Shown here: one piece after another, positions 7,092 to 17,037 of the stretch | Layout: every line of letters begins with the position of its first letter | Position numbering within the stretch: the first letter of the stretch is position 1 | Source of the DNA: an uncultured delta proteobacterium | GTDB lineage: Bacteria > Desulfobacterota > Desulfobulbia > Desulfobulbales > Desulfocapsaceae | Direction of reading: 5' to 3' | DNA length: 59,992 bases | NCBI GenBank assembly: GCA_903875445.1 | Contig: CAIQWD010000086.1 | Span: 1-59,992, forward strand | Position numbers and translations under genes: made by a program | Notes under the pieces: model-generated | What the model was told of the DNA's origin: nothing | Database searches by the model: none | Seen by the model: the letters and a program-made list of their open reading frames with translations, nothing else

Positions 7092-7910
7092 TCACCAGAA
7101 GGGGTGAAAATGGTGCACCGGTCCATGTCCGTGACCGATCTTATAGGCGGCCCCACCGGCGATGGCGGCGGTGATGTAGTCTTTCGCCCGTCGCACCGCA
7201 GCCTCGACCTCCATGCCCTTGGCCATATTCGCGGCAATGGCCGAAGAAAGGGTGCAGCCGGTGCCGTGGTTGTTGCCGGTAGCGATGCGTTTACCGGGTA
7301 AGGTAATCATCCGTTTCTCCCCGGCAAGATAGAGGCAATCGTCACAATTTTCCGAGTCCAGATGCCCACCCTTGATGAGTACCGCCGCGCAGCCCAGTCC
7401 GGCCAGCTCGACCGCCGCCCGGCTGATTTCCTCTGCCGTCCGGATTTCCCGGCCAAGGAGAACCGAGGTCTCCGGCAAATTGGGGGTAAGAATCTCCGCC
7501 AGGGGGATGAGGTGCTGCCTGAGGGCCTCGATCGCCTCATCTCGCATAAGCTTATCGCCGCTCTGGGCGACCATGACCGGATCGAGGACGATCCGCTGCA
7601 CCCCATGCCGCCGCAGGCCGTCGGCTACCGTTCTGATCAGCTCCGCTGAAAAAAGCATGCCGATTTTCACCGCGTCGCAGCCGATGTCCGGGAGCACCGC
7701 GTCCAACTGGGCCCTGACAAAATCTGCCGGCACGGCATGAATCGCCGAGACGCCAAGGGTGTTCTGGGCGGTCAGGGCGGTGATGACACTCATGCCGTAG
7801 CAGCCGTTGGCGGCGATCGTCTTCAAATCGGCCTGAATGCCCGCCCCGCCGCCGCTGTCGGAACCGGCAATAGTCAGCACCCGAAAGTAGCTTTTTTCTT
7901 CTGTTATCAA
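7092..7910 (-). CDS. thiD: Hydroxymethylpyrimidine kinase / phosphomethylpyrimidine kinase
   Basis: A 272-residue ThiD, which phosphorylates HMP and HMP-P in thiamine biosynthesis. It has the N-terminal LTIAGSDSGGGAGIQADLK substrate loop, VLDPVMVAQSGD, TPNLPE and the C-terminal NNHGTGCTLSSAIAANMA anion hole with the catalytic Cys/Asp loop. The C-terminus GHGHGPVHHFH is the usual ThiD tail. The start is probably TTG 7910, since the AGAGAAA ahead is a modest ribosome site and no better start fits. It lies 36 bp after nuoN and is probably co-transcribed. Confidence 0.94.
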   Translation of the reverse strand: MITEEKSYFRVLTIAGSDSGGGAGIQADLKTIAANGCYGMSVITALTAQNTLGVSAIHAVPADFVRAQLDAVLPDIGCDAVKIGMLFSAELIRTVADGLRRHGVQRIVLDPVMVAQSGDKLMRDEAIEALRQHLIPLAEILTPNLPETSVLLGREIRTAEEISRAAVELAGLGCAAVLIKGGHLDSENCDDCLYLAGEKRMITLPGKRIATGNNHGTGCTLSSAIAANMAKGMEVEAAVRRAKDYITAAIAGGAAYKIGHGHGPVHHFHPFW

Positions 7911-7946
7911 TTTATTTCTCTATTTGGGTGATGCAGTCGATTTTTA

Positions 7947-9353
7947 TTATGGCAGCTGCGTTCGCAGAAAATCCAGCAAAGGAGAAGGAAAAAGACCGAG
8001 CAGAATTATCAGGACCGAAGAAAGCCCGAGAACCGCGGTCTCGAAGACACCAAGCCTCTCCCGTTCTTCATGCTCGGATCGCTGCAGGTATAAGGCGGTT
8101 ACCACCCTCAGGTAGTAGTAGACCGAAACGGCGGCAGTGAGGATGCCGAGGATTGCCAGGGCGATTTCCCCGGCGCGAATGGCCGAGGCAAAGATTAAAA
8201 ATTTGCCGGTAAAACCGATAGTGGGCGGGATACCCGCCAATGAAAACAACGCGATGGCCAGCACACCTGCGGCAAGCGGATGGCTGAAGCCGCGACCGCG
8301 ATAGTCGTCAAGGTTTGCGCCGCAGCCATTACGTTCCAGGATGCCGATGGCCCCGAAAGCCGCAAGGCTCATGATCCCGTAGGCAATTGCATAGAAGGCG
8401 GCAGCCTGAAAGCCGCCCCCTTTATGACTGAGCAGCGCCAGAGCGACATATCCCATCTGGGCGATGGAGGAGTAGGCGAGCATCCGGCGGACCCGGTTTT
8501 GCCGGAGTGCCGCAAGATTCCCTACCACCATGGAGAAGAGTGCCAGGGCAAAGAGGGGAACACGGAGGATTGCCAAATCCCCCGCCTGCGGCAACAGCAG
8601 GAGCAAGAGGAGGACCGCCGCAGCTTTTGAAGCGCCTGACAAAAAGGCAACAACAGGTGCCGGCGCAGCTTCATAGACATCCGGGGTCCAGAGATGGGCC
8701 GGCACCAGCGACAACTTGAAGGCTATACCGATCAACAGGCATGCCCATCCGGCCAGGGCCACGGGATTAGGTGTACCAGCCAAGGTGCGCTGCATTACCT
8801 CGCTGATACCAAGCGTCCCGGCAACACAGTATAACAGAGCGATGCCGAATGCCAGGAAAGCGGCGCTGACCGCCCCCAGGAGCAGGTACTTGAGTCCTGC
8901 CTCGCTTGAGACCCTTTGTTCACGGTCGATGGCGACCAGAATGTAAAAACCGAAGGTCATGGCCTCAAGGCCGAGGAAAATGATCAGCAGGTTGGTGGCG
9001 CAGGCCAATGCCACCATGCCGAAGGTGGCAAAGAGGATGGTCGCCGGATATTCCTCGCCACGAATATCGCGATAGACATTATAGCCGCTGGAGAGCACCA
9101 GAACGGCGGCGGACATCAAAGCGAAACAGACGATAAAAAGGCGCGTCAGACCGCTCGCCGAAAGACCCAGGCTGGGGGCGACCAAAACCGCCGGCGCGGT
9201 CATTGCCGCAAGCCCCGCCCCGACTGCGGCGAGGACCGCTATAGTGGTCGCTATCGTTTGCTTTCGCGTTACGGCGCCGCATATCAGTGTCAGTAATGCG
9301 CCGATCGCCAGAATAAGTAATGGCAGGGCTATCCGGATATCAGCCAGGGTCAC
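7947..9353 (-). CDS. nuoN: NADH-quinone oxidoreductase subunit N
   Basis: A 468-residue antiporter-like proton-pumping subunit of complex I, with about 14 membrane helices. Core motifs of the Mrp/NuoL-M-N family are present: LLGAVSAAFLAFGIALLY, TPDVYEAAPAPVVAFLS and MLAYSSIAQMGYVAL. It starts at GTG 9353 with GGGAGGAAC eight bases ahead, and overlaps the nuoM stop by 4 bp. Last nuo gene of the operon. Confidence 0.96.
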   Translation of the reverse strand: MTLADIRIALPLLILAIGALLTLICGAVTRKQTIATTIAVLAAVGAGLAAMTAPAVLVAPSLGLSASGLTRLFIVCFALMSAAVLVLSSGYNVYRDIRGEEYPATILFATFGMVALACATNLLIIFLGLEAMTFGFYILVAIDREQRVSSEAGLKYLLLGAVSAAFLAFGIALLYCVAGTLGISEVMQRTLAGTPNPVALAGWACLLIGIAFKLSLVPAHLWTPDVYEAAPAPVVAFLSGASKAAAVLLLLLLLPQAGDLAILRVPLFALALFSMVVGNLAALRQNRVRRMLAYSSIAQMGYVALALLSHKGGGFQAAAFYAIAYGIMSLAAFGAIGILERNGCGANLDDYRGRGFSHPLAAGVLAIALFSLAGIPPTIGFTGKFLIFASAIRAGEIALAILGILTAAVSVYYYLRVVTALYLQRSEHEERERLGVFETAVLGLSSVLIILLGLFPSPLLDFLRTQLP

Positions 9354-10837
9354 GGTGTTCCTCCCGTCAAAATATTCACCGGCAGTGCCAGCATGTCGAG
9401 CAGCGGTCCGGGGTGCAGACCGATGAAAAGCACGCTCAGAGCGAGAATCGCAAGCGTCAGGATCTCCAGGGAAGTGGCATCGGTTAAGGCCAAAGGCCGG
9501 CGCTCTTCCTGGAACAGCAGTTCCTGCACCAGGCGCACCGTATATACCAGTGCCATGATCAAACCGAGGAAGGCAAGAATTGTTGCCGTCTGCTGAACCT
9601 TGTAGGAACCGAGGAGGATCAGAAACTCACCGACGAAGTTGTTCAGGCCGGGGAGGCCGGCCGAGGCCATGGCAAAGAGCAGGAAGAAGCAGGAAAGAAC
9701 CGGGACCTTGCTCCACAAGCCGCCGTAGGCGCTGATTTCCAAGGTCTTGGTCCGCGCAGCCAGCATGCCGACCAGGGCAAAGAGTGCCGAGGTGGTCACG
9801 CCGTGGCTGACCATCTGCATCACTGCGCCGGAAAGGGCAAGCGGCGTCCAGGCGGCGATGCCGAGAGCCACGAATCCCATGTGCCCGACGCTGGAGTAGG
9901 CCACCAGACGCTTCATATCTTTCTGGGCAAAGGCAATCCAAGAGGCATAGAGGATGCCGCATACCGCCATGCCGATGAGGAGCGGGGTCAGGGTGCGGGA
10001 GGCTTCGGGAAAGAGCGGATAACCGAAGCGAAGCAGCCCGTAAGCCCCGGTCTTCAGCAAGAGACCGGCGAGATCGATGCTCCCTGCCGTCGGCGCATCG
10101 GTATGGGCATCGGGCAGCCAGGTGTGCAGGGGCACAAGCGGAAATTTGATGGCAAAACCCAGAAGAAAAGCGGCGTAGAGCCAGAGGCCGACCGCCGGAT
10201 CAAGGCTCGTGCCGATAAGGGCCGTCAGGTTGAAGGTATAGATGCCACTCTGCCTGCCATGGATCAGGTAGATCCCGATGATGGCCAGGAGCATGAGGAG
10301 CGATCCGGACAAGGTAAAGACAAAGAACTTGACTGCCGAATAGAGGTTGCGGCCATGCCCCCAAATACCGATGAGGAAAAACATCGGGACGATCATCGCC
10401 TCCCAGAAGAGATAGAAGAGGAAGAGGTCGAGGGAGAGGAATACCCCGAGAATACTGCTCTCCATGACCAGCAGTAGCATGTAATGGAGGGCAGTGCGTT
10501 CGTGGATCGTGCGCCAGGATACCAAGAGGCAAATCAGGGTCAGCAGCACGGTCATGATCACCATCAAGAGACTGATGCCGTCCATGCCTAAGGTGAAACG
10601 GATGCCGAGCGTATCGATCCAGGCAAAGTCCTCGAACAGGAAGAAGCCCGGAGGGGCACCGCTTGCCGGATGACCACCTGCGGCCGACCACGTCCAGCAG
10701 GCGAGAGCCAGCTCTACAAGGGTCAACCCGAGGGCGACGTATTTGGCCGACTCCTCCCGTTTCTTTAGCGGGATCAAGCAGATGGCGCTTAGCAGCGGCA
10801 GGAGGATGAGAAGTGTCAGGATGGGAAACTGTGTCAT
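9350..10837 (-). CDS. nuoM: NADH-quinone oxidoreductase subunit M
   Basis: A 495-residue proton-pumping subunit of complex I. Start at ATG 10837 (MTQFPILTLLILLPLLS), overlapping the nuoL stop by 4 bp; the longer open frame upstream is inside nuoL. It contains the pumping Glu on helix 5 (LFYLFWEAMIVPMFFLIGIW), the Lys helix (FAIKFPLVPLHTWLPDAHTD) and LVAYSSVGHMGFVALG. The membrane arm pumps protons as quinone is reduced. Confidence 0.96.
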   Translation of the reverse strand: MTQFPILTLLILLPLLSAICLIPLKKREESAKYVALGLTLVELALACWTWSAAGGHPASGAPPGFFLFEDFAWIDTLGIRFTLGMDGISLLMVIMTVLLTLICLLVSWRTIHERTALHYMLLLVMESSILGVFLSLDLFLFYLFWEAMIVPMFFLIGIWGHGRNLYSAVKFFVFTLSGSLLMLLAIIGIYLIHGRQSGIYTFNLTALIGTSLDPAVGLWLYAAFLLGFAIKFPLVPLHTWLPDAHTDAPTAGSIDLAGLLLKTGAYGLLRFGYPLFPEASRTLTPLLIGMAVCGILYASWIAFAQKDMKRLVAYSSVGHMGFVALGIAAWTPLALSGAVMQMVSHGVTTSALFALVGMLAARTKTLEISAYGGLWSKVPVLSCFFLLFAMASAGLPGLNNFVGEFLILLGSYKVQQTATILAFLGLIMALVYTVRLVQELLFQEERRPLALTDATSLEILTLAILALSVLFIGLHPGPLLDMLALPVNILTGGTP

Positions 10838-12732
10838 AGGACCACCCACGCGAACCAGCCGACCATCAGCGTCGCACCACAGGCAAGACTCAGCATATAT
10901 GCCGATACCCGCCCGCTCCCCCACCTGCCCAGGCCTTGCCCGGTCCGCCCGAGCTGGACGGCCATCCGGTCGAGGGAATCATCGATTACGCCCTCATCGA
11001 TACGCTCCCAGAGGATGGACGATAGCCGTTTATAGGGTCGAATAAAGAGGAGGCTGTACAGGTTATCAACATACCAGCCCGCCTGGAGAAAGGCGGTCAC
11101 ACCTGTCGGCGGCTGTGCTGCCCTGGCTATACGCATTGCACGACGCTGCCGACCGAAGTACCACCAGGCGACTGCCAGTCCGGACAAGGCAACAATGGCT
11201 GCCACGCTTTGTAAGCCAAGTTCAGTTGCGTGCGAAAGATGTCCGCCCTCTGCATTCAGAGGGGCCAGAAAGGATTGAAGCAGGCCGTTCCCCAGATAGG
11301 CGGGAAGGTTGAAGATGCCACTGACCAGCCCCAGCAGGGCCAAGGGGATGAGGATAATTTTCATGATACCGGGCAGCGGCTTGACGGGCCCATGTAAGTC
11401 CGGCTCTAGTGAATTAGCGGCCAAACGATCTCCGAAAACGACAAACAGCATCCTGAAGGTGTAGACGGCGGTCAGGAAGACGGCAAACATCGCCACCAGG
11501 TAAAGTGCGCCATAGAACATCCCGCCCTTCGCCCAAACCGCTGTCAGGATGCTATCCTTGCTGAAAAATCCGCCGGTTGGCGGCACCCCGGCAAGACACA
11601 GGGCCCCAGCCAGAAAAGGCCAGAAAACACCGGGCAATGCGCGTCGCAACCCACCCATACGAAAGATATCCTGCTCATGGTGCAAGGCGGTGATGATGCA
11701 GCCGGCGCCCAGGAACAGCAAGGCCTTAAAGAAAGCATGGACAATTAGATGGAAGGTGGCGGCGGTAATTGCCCCGCAGCCGACGGCCAGCATCATGAAG
11801 CCGATCTGGCTGATGGTCGAGTAGGCAAGGATCCGTTTCAGATCGCGCTCGGCAAGAGCGCAGGTCGCCGCGTAGAAGGCGGTAAAGGCCCCGGTCACGG
11901 CTATGGCGCCGGTTACCACGGCCGACACGCCGATGAGCGGAAACATCCGCATCAGCAGATAGACCCCGGCGGTAACCATGGTGGCGGCGTGGATCTGCGC
12001 CGATACCGGGGTCGGGCCGGCCATGGCGTCCGGCAGCCAGACCATGAGAGGTGCCTGCGCCGATTTGCCCATGGCCGCAAGCAAAAGCAGAAGTCCCAGG
12101 GCGGTGATCACCTCCATGGGGACCAGCTGCCCCATTCGGTTCACCTCGGTAATGGACAGGGTGCCAAAGACCTTGAATATCCAGACGATGGCAATGGCAA
12201 GGCCGATATCGCCAATACGGGTGACGATAAAGGCCTTACGCCCGGCGGTGGCGTTCTTTACCTCTTTATACCAGAAACCGATCAGGGCATAGGAGCAGAA
12301 ACCGACCCCTTCCCAACCGAGGTAAAGAAGTGGCAGATTCTCGGCCAGCACCAAAACCAGCATGGCCCCGACAAACAGGTTGAGGAGGGCGAAGAAACGA
12401 ACGTGGCCGGGGTCGTCCCGCATATAGCCGATGGAGTAGAGATGGATCAGGCCGCAGACGAAGGTGATCATGAGGCAGAGCGAAAGGGCAAGTGGATCGA
12501 GGCAGAAGCTTATCGGGACCTTGAGATCAAAGGAAGTAAGCCATGCGCCGACCTCCACCACGGCAGGGGCGGAATAGGTGTCAAGGGCGTAGAGAGCAGC
12601 GAAGAAGCTGCCCCAGATCACCGAGCAGGCCGTAATTTCAACAACCCGGCGGGGCAAAAAACGTCCCAGCAGGATATTGCCAATCGCCCCAAGAAAAGGC
12701 AGCAGGATTATGAGTTCGAGGGCTGTTTTCAT
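10834..12732 (-). CDS. nuoL: NADH-quinone oxidoreductase subunit L
   Basis: A 632-residue distal pumping subunit of complex I. Family motifs: YLGWEGVGFCSYALIGFWY (pumping Glu), KSAQAPLMVWLPDAMAGPTP, SAQIHAATMVTAGVYLL and ILAYSTISQIGFMML. The C-terminal part (about 480-632) carries the lateral amphipathic helix that clamps NuoM and NuoN. Overlaps nuoK by 4 bp. Confidence 0.97.
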   Translation of the reverse strand: MKTALELIILLPFLGAIGNILLGRFLPRRVVEITACSVIWGSFFAALYALDTYSAPAVVEVGAWLTSFDLKVPISFCLDPLALSLCLMITFVCGLIHLYSIGYMRDDPGHVRFFALLNLFVGAMLVLVLAENLPLLYLGWEGVGFCSYALIGFWYKEVKNATAGRKAFIVTRIGDIGLAIAIVWIFKVFGTLSITEVNRMGQLVPMEVITALGLLLLLAAMGKSAQAPLMVWLPDAMAGPTPVSAQIHAATMVTAGVYLLMRMFPLIGVSAVVTGAIAVTGAFTAFYAATCALAERDLKRILAYSTISQIGFMMLAVGCGAITAATFHLIVHAFFKALLFLGAGCIITALHHEQDIFRMGGLRRALPGVFWPFLAGALCLAGVPPTGGFFSKDSILTAVWAKGGMFYGALYLVAMFAVFLTAVYTFRMLFVVFGDRLAANSLEPDLHGPVKPLPGIMKIILIPLALLGLVSGIFNLPAYLGNGLLQSFLAPLNAEGGHLSHATELGLQSVAAIVALSGLAVAWWYFGRQRRAMRIARAAQPPTGVTAFLQAGWYVDNLYSLLFIRPYKRLSSILWERIDEGVIDDSLDRMAVQLGRTGQGLGRWGSGRVSAYMLSLACGATLMVGWFAWVVL

Positions 12733-13040
12733 TGGTCTCGCAACTCCCTGAATTCATCGACATTGACGGTTTTCTTCCGCCTGTGCAGGTAAACCACCAT
12801 GGCTAAGGCGAGAGACACCTCGGCCGAAGTCATCGCCATGATCATCAGGGCAAAGACCTGGCCGTCGGCCATGCCCCAGTGGTTTGAGCCGGCGACGAAG
12901 ACCAGCATGGCGGCATTGAGCATTATCTCAATGCCTATCAGCATCATAATGACGTTCGAGCGCCAGATGAGCACGCATAGCAGCCCCAGAGCAAAGAGAA
13001 TCGAGGCCAAGATGAGCAGATGGGTGAGCGGCACGATCAT
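12729..13040 (-). CDS. nuoK: NADH-quinone oxidoreductase subunit K
   Basis: A 103-residue, three-helix membrane subunit (MrpC homologue). It begins MIVPLTHLLILASILFALG and contains MLIGIEIMLNAAMLVFVAG, with the conserved Glu in the middle of helix 2 needed for proton transfer, and TSAEVSLALAMVVYLHRR with the second Glu. Overlaps both neighbours by 4 bp. Confidence 0.97.
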   Translation of the reverse strand: MIVPLTHLLILASILFALGLLCVLIWRSNVIMMLIGIEIMLNAAMLVFVAGSNHWGMADGQVFALMIMAMTSAEVSLALAMVVYLHRRKKTVNVDEFRELRDQ

Positions 13041-13534
13041 GGTTTGCGCCTCCTTCCCAGATAGAGCACCCCGACTATGGCAAAGAGCAATTGCATGGAG
13101 ATGATCTCGATGGCCACTCCGTACTGGTTAAAAAGGGTAATGGCGAACTCCTTGACGCTCACCAGACGCGGGGCGACCGCAGCCGCCGCAACGGGGGAAC
13201 GGTTGGTGAGCAGGAGAACCAGCGAAACCAGAGTGATTCCAGTCAATACCAGAGCCGGCAGATAGTGCATCAAAGGAGGGCGTTCCGCATCCTCCGGGCT
13301 TCCCTGGTCGAGCATCATGATGACGAACATGAACAGCACCATGACCGCGCCTGCATAAATGATCACCTCGAACATGGCGATCAGCGGCGCTGCCAGGAGA
13401 TAGAACACCACCGCCAAGGCGAAAAACGAAGTCACCAGGTAGACGATGGCATGCACCGGGTGTTTCTCGCTAATGGCAAAGATCGTGGCGATGACGATCA
13501 CCGTGGCCATTATATAGAAAAGGGTTTGTTCCAT
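13037..13534 (-). CDS. nuoJ: NADH-quinone oxidoreductase subunit J
   Basis: A 165-residue five-helix membrane subunit. The start chosen is ATG 13534 (MEQTLFYIMATVIVIATIF); an in-frame TTG seven codons earlier has no ribosome site. The segment FEVIIYAGAVMVLFMFVIMM is the signature helix with the pi-bulge involved in coupling quinone chemistry to pumping. It lies 38 bp after nuoI. Confidence 0.95.
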   Translation of the reverse strand: MEQTLFYIMATVIVIATIFAISEKHPVHAIVYLVTSFFALAVVFYLLAAPLIAMFEVIIYAGAVMVLFMFVIMMLDQGSPEDAERPPLMHYLPALVLTGITLVSLVLLLTNRSPVAAAAVAPRLVSVKEFAITLFNQYGVAIEIISMQLLFAIVGVLYLGRRRKP

Positions 13535-13572
13535 TTTTCTGTGACTCTGTGGCAAATAGATTTCTGAATGTA

Positions 13573-14103
13573 TTATGGCATTAAACTGCGCACATCCACG
13601 GGCGGTTTTTCCTCTAGGCCGGCGCCGCGCCTCTGGGTCACACCGATCCCGGCATGGTGATAAAAATTATATTCCGGCGATTTGCCGCAACCGTCAATGA
13701 GCAAATCCTCTTTCTCATAAACGAGATTCATGATATCCCGATTGCATATCTCGAAATCCGGCGTCATCTGGATGGCCATGGTCGGGCAGGCCTCGGCGCA
13801 GAGACCGCAAAAGATACAGCGAGAGAAATTTATCCGGAACCAAAGGGCATATCGTCTCCCCTCCTCCGTTGCCGCCGACTGCATGGAGATGCAGTCCACC
13901 GGGCAGGCCGCCGAACAGAGGTAGCAGGCGACGCAGCGCTCTCCACCGTCCGGATCGCGGGTCAGGACAATTCGCGCCCGGTAGCGCGGATAAGGTATGC
14001 GCTTTTCCTCGGGGTACTGAAGAGTGACCGGACGGCGGAAGATATGCTTCCAGGTCGTCCACATGCCGATAACGATCGCTTTTGTGTCATTTATAACCGA
14101 CAT
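13573..14103 (-). CDS. nuoI: NADH-quinone oxidoreductase subunit I (2x[4Fe-4S])
   Basis: A 176-residue ferredoxin-type subunit bridging the hydrophilic arm to NuoB. Two clusters are bound by [12 protein letters not shown] and [12 protein letters not shown] (N6a and N6b). An N-terminal amphipathic region ([20 protein letters not shown]) docks to the membrane. It lies 31 bp after nuoH. Confidence 0.97.
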   Translation of the reverse strand: MSVINDTKAIVIGMWTTWKHIFRRPVTLQYPEEKRIPYPRYRARIVLTRDPDGGERCVACYLCSAACPVDCISMQSAATEEGRRYALWFRINFSRCIFCGLCAEACPTMAIQMTPDFEICNRDIMNLVYEKEDLLIDGCGKSPEYNFYHHAGIGVTQRRGAGLEEKPPVDVRSLMP

Positions 14104-14134
14104 GGCGCAACCTCAGTTTTTCCCCGACACATTT

Positions 14135-15127
14135 TCACCCCTTCAACAAGATGAACCATGCGGTTGCCAGTATGTTGAGCAGAGCCAGCGGGGTCAGCAC
14201 CTTCCAGCAAAACATCATCAACTGGTCGTAACGCATTCTCGGCAGGGTGCCGCGGATCCAGATAAAGAGAAAGGCCACGGCCAGTACCTTAATGAAAAAC
14301 CAGAGCACCGGCGGCAGGAACGGACCGTGCCAGCCGCCGAGGAAAAAGGTGGCCGCCAAGCCGCCGAGGACGACTATGTTGATATACTCGCCGACAAAAA
14401 ACAGGCTGAAACGCATGCCGGAATATTCGGTGTGGTAGCCGGCGACAATCTCTCCCTCGGCTTCGGGGATGTCGAACGGCACCCGTTTGCACTCGGCAAG
14501 GATGCTGATCATAAAGATAATGAAGGCCAAAGGCTGGTAGACAATAAACCAGCAGCCCTCCTGTGCTCCGACTATCTCCGAGAGCTGAAAGGAGCGGGCC
14601 AGCATGACTACCGGTACCAGCGATAAGCCCATGGAAATCTCGTAGGAAATGAGCTGGGCCAGACCGCGAATACTCCCCAAGAGCGCATACTTGGAGTTGG
14701 ACGCCCAGCCTCCCAGGGCCACGCCGTAAACGGCGATGGAGGAAAAGGCGACAAAGAGCAAAAGCCCGACATTCAAGTCGCTCACCTGCATCGTCACCTG
14801 CCGTCCGAACAAGGTAAGGGGCGCGCCAAAGGGTATGACGGCAAAGATCATGATCGCCGGAATCGCCGCCATGGCGGGTGCCAGGTAGAACAGCCATTTG
14901 TCGGCGCCGGCGGGTTTAAAGTCCTCCTTGGTGAACAGCTTAATCGCGTCGGCCAGAGGCTGCCAGATGCCGAAGGGGCCGACCCGGTTGGGGCCGATGC
15001 GGTCCTGGATATAGCCGAGCAGCTTACGCTCGGCGAGCACCAGATAGGCCGCCATGGTCATGATCACCATGAAGACCAGGAGAATTTTGCCGAGGGTGAT
15101 GGCGATATCGATTGGGTCGAACATCAT
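14135..15127 (-). CDS. nuoH: NADH-quinone oxidoreductase subunit H
   Basis: A 330-residue, eight-helix subunit forming much of the quinone chamber. Start at ATG 15127, overlapping the nuoG stop by 4 bp; the longer open frame lies in nuoG. Quinone-site loops are seen in LAERKLLGYIQDRIGPNRVG and GPFGIWQPLADAIKLFTKED, and the charged loop in RVPFDIPEAEGEIVAGYHTE with the conserved Glu series leading to the E-channel. Confidence 0.97.
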   Translation of the reverse strand: MMFDPIDIAITLGKILLVFMVIMTMAAYLVLAERKLLGYIQDRIGPNRVGPFGIWQPLADAIKLFTKEDFKPAGADKWLFYLAPAMAAIPAIMIFAVIPFGAPLTLFGRQVTMQVSDLNVGLLLFVAFSSIAVYGVALGGWASNSKYALLGSIRGLAQLISYEISMGLSLVPVVMLARSFQLSEIVGAQEGCWFIVYQPLAFIIFMISILAECKRVPFDIPEAEGEIVAGYHTEYSGMRFSLFFVGEYINIVVLGGLAATFFLGGWHGPFLPPVLWFFIKVLAVAFLFIWIRGTLPRMRYDQLMMFCWKVLTPLALLNILATAWFILLKG

Positions 15128-17037
15128 TTCACCTGTTTCATGTTCTGCCAGATCCTCTGGCCGGGGCTCTCCGCATCCAGGTGCCGCAACCACTGCCATT
15201 GCCCGGAAAGCGGCTGGACGTCTCGCTCGGTTCCTGTCCGTTCGATGATATCCGCCACCACCTGCCAGGCAGGGCGCGGCTCACCGCCCGGTGGTGCCGT
15301 TTCATGCCTGCGCGGCGGATGCCCGGCGGGATCGAGCCCCATAATCGGCAGGCCGGGATGCATTACTTTTTTGAACCGTTGGGCCCGGCCCTCGTTATTG
15401 ATGTAGGTGCCGTCCATTTCGACCCAGGCCGTGGTCGGCAGAACGATGTGGGCGGCCTTTACGATTGCCGTGGCACGCCAATCGAGGGCTGCTATAAAGG
15501 AAATCCCTTGCAGAAGCTCAGGCGGGATATCGACTTCGACGGCAAGGATTCCTTTTACCTTGCCGCTTGCGACGGCTTGTGCAAGGGTGGTTGCGCCGTG
15601 TCCTGCGGAGAGAAGCGCGGCGCCGAAGGCGTTCGGGCCACCCAGTAGGTAGGCCAGTTTTACACCGCTGGTGAGTGCCGGTGCAACATCCTGCATTCCT
15701 TTGCCGCGGCCGCAGATGATTACCGGCTTTCGGGCTTCGCGGATGGGGATGTCGGAGAGTAAAGACACACTCTGCCACTCGAAAGGAAGACCCTTCTGCG
15801 CTTCCGGCGCGACATCATTTTCTACCAGGAAAATCTTCGCGCCCTTGCGCCAGGCCTGCCTGACAGCCAGGGCCATCATCGGCCCGTCTTGCAGCAGATC
15901 GCAGTCAACAAGGGCAATCAGATCCGCCTCTTGGACATCGCCCATGGAGGCGGAAGTGGCGTCGTTCAGGTGCGTTATTGCCGCTCGCGCCTGGTCCGCT
16001 TCCTCTTCAAGGGTGAAATAGCAGAGGGAACCGGCGGCGATGCCGGCGAACAACCGGTAGAGCAAGGTTGCGGCCTCCATTGCCAGGCGGGATGAACCGA
16101 CAATCGCCAGGCTTTCAGGTCCGTGAACCGCCCCGAACTCGCGAATTCGCAGCAGCAGATTATCCAAGGCCTCATCCCAGCCGACCTTCCGGCCGTCGAC
16201 CAGCGGATACCTGGGACGGGCTGGATCGTTGACGACGCTATTTGTAAACCTGCCCTTATCGCAAATAAACCAGCCGTTGACCGCATCGTTTCTCCGTGCC
16301 ACGATCTTCAGCAGCTCGCGGTAACGGGCGGCCGGCACGGTGTTGCAACCAAGCGAACAATGCGGGCAGACCGAGGGGGCCATGTCGTAGTCCCAGTAGC
16401 GGGCCCGGAAACGGGCGGTCTTGTCGGTGAAAACGCCGGTCGGGCAGATATCCACCAAATTGCCTGAGAAAGGCGATTCAAGCTGGCCGCCTTCAACCCG
16501 TCCGTAATAAATCCGTCCGGCGCTGCCCATGACCCCGAAATCCGTGCCGCCGGCAAACTCCTGATAGAAACGGACGCAGCGGTAGCACTGGATGCAGCGG
16601 TTCATCTCGTGCTCGATATGCGGCCCCAGGTATTGATTGATGTGGGTGCGTTTTTTGCCGGTATAGCTTCTCAGGCCATGCCCGCCGGCGATGGTATAGT
16701 CCTGGAGCTGGCATTCGCCGCCTTCGTCGCAGACCGGGCAGTCGTGCGGGTGGTTGATCATCAGCCATTCGATCACCTGCCGCCGCATCGCCATTGCCTC
16801 CTGGTCGGTGGTCGAAACGACCATGCCGTCCTGCGCCGGGAGCATACAGGACATTTGGATGCCCTTGACCGGGCCGTCCACCATCTTCACCGCGCAAACC
16901 CGGCAGGCGCCGGCCTTGCCGAGGGCCGGATGCCAGCAGAAGTGCGGAATGTGGATGCCCACGCTCTGTGCCGCCTCGAGCACGGTGACGCCTTCGGCCA
17001 CTTCCACGGCGATGTTGTCGATGATCAGTTTTGGCAT
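15124..17037 (-). CDS. nuoG: NADH-quinone oxidoreductase subunit G
   Basis: A 637-residue iron-sulphur subunit in the hydrophilic arm. The start ATG 17037 (MPKLIIDNIAVEV) has AAAGGA ahead; another ATG lies 21 bp upstream. The N-terminal [2Fe-2S] (N1b) site reads CWHPALGKAGACRVC; then HPHDCPVCDEGGECQLQ (N5) and CIQCYRCVRFYQE (N4/N3 region). A further CPHCSLGCN plus FICDKG set, spaced as in molybdopterin oxidoreductases, indicates the extra N7 cluster that only some bacteria have. The C-terminal half is a degenerate, shortened molybdopterin domain with no Mo site. Confidence 0.95.
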   Translation of the reverse strand: MPKLIIDNIAVEVAEGVTVLEAAQSVGIHIPHFCWHPALGKAGACRVCAVKMVDGPVKGIQMSCMLPAQDGMVVSTTDQEAMAMRRQVIEWLMINHPHDCPVCDEGGECQLQDYTIAGGHGLRSYTGKKRTHINQYLGPHIEHEMNRCIQCYRCVRFYQEFAGGTDFGVMGSAGRIYYGRVEGGQLESPFSGNLVDICPTGVFTDKTARFRARYWDYDMAPSVCPHCSLGCNTVPAARYRELLKIVARRNDAVNGWFICDKGRFTNSVVNDPARPRYPLVDGRKVGWDEALDNLLLRIREFGAVHGPESLAIVGSSRLAMEAATLLYRLFAGIAAGSLCYFTLEEEADQARAAITHLNDATSASMGDVQEADLIALVDCDLLQDGPMMALAVRQAWRKGAKIFLVENDVAPEAQKGLPFEWQSVSLLSDIPIREARKPVIICGRGKGMQDVAPALTSGVKLAYLLGGPNAFGAALLSAGHGATTLAQAVASGKVKGILAVEVDIPPELLQGISFIAALDWRATAIVKAAHIVLPTTAWVEMDGTYINNEGRAQRFKKVMHPGLPIMGLDPAGHPPRRHETAPPGGEPRPAWQVVADIIERTGTERDVQPLSGQWQWLRHLDAESPGQRIWQNMKQVK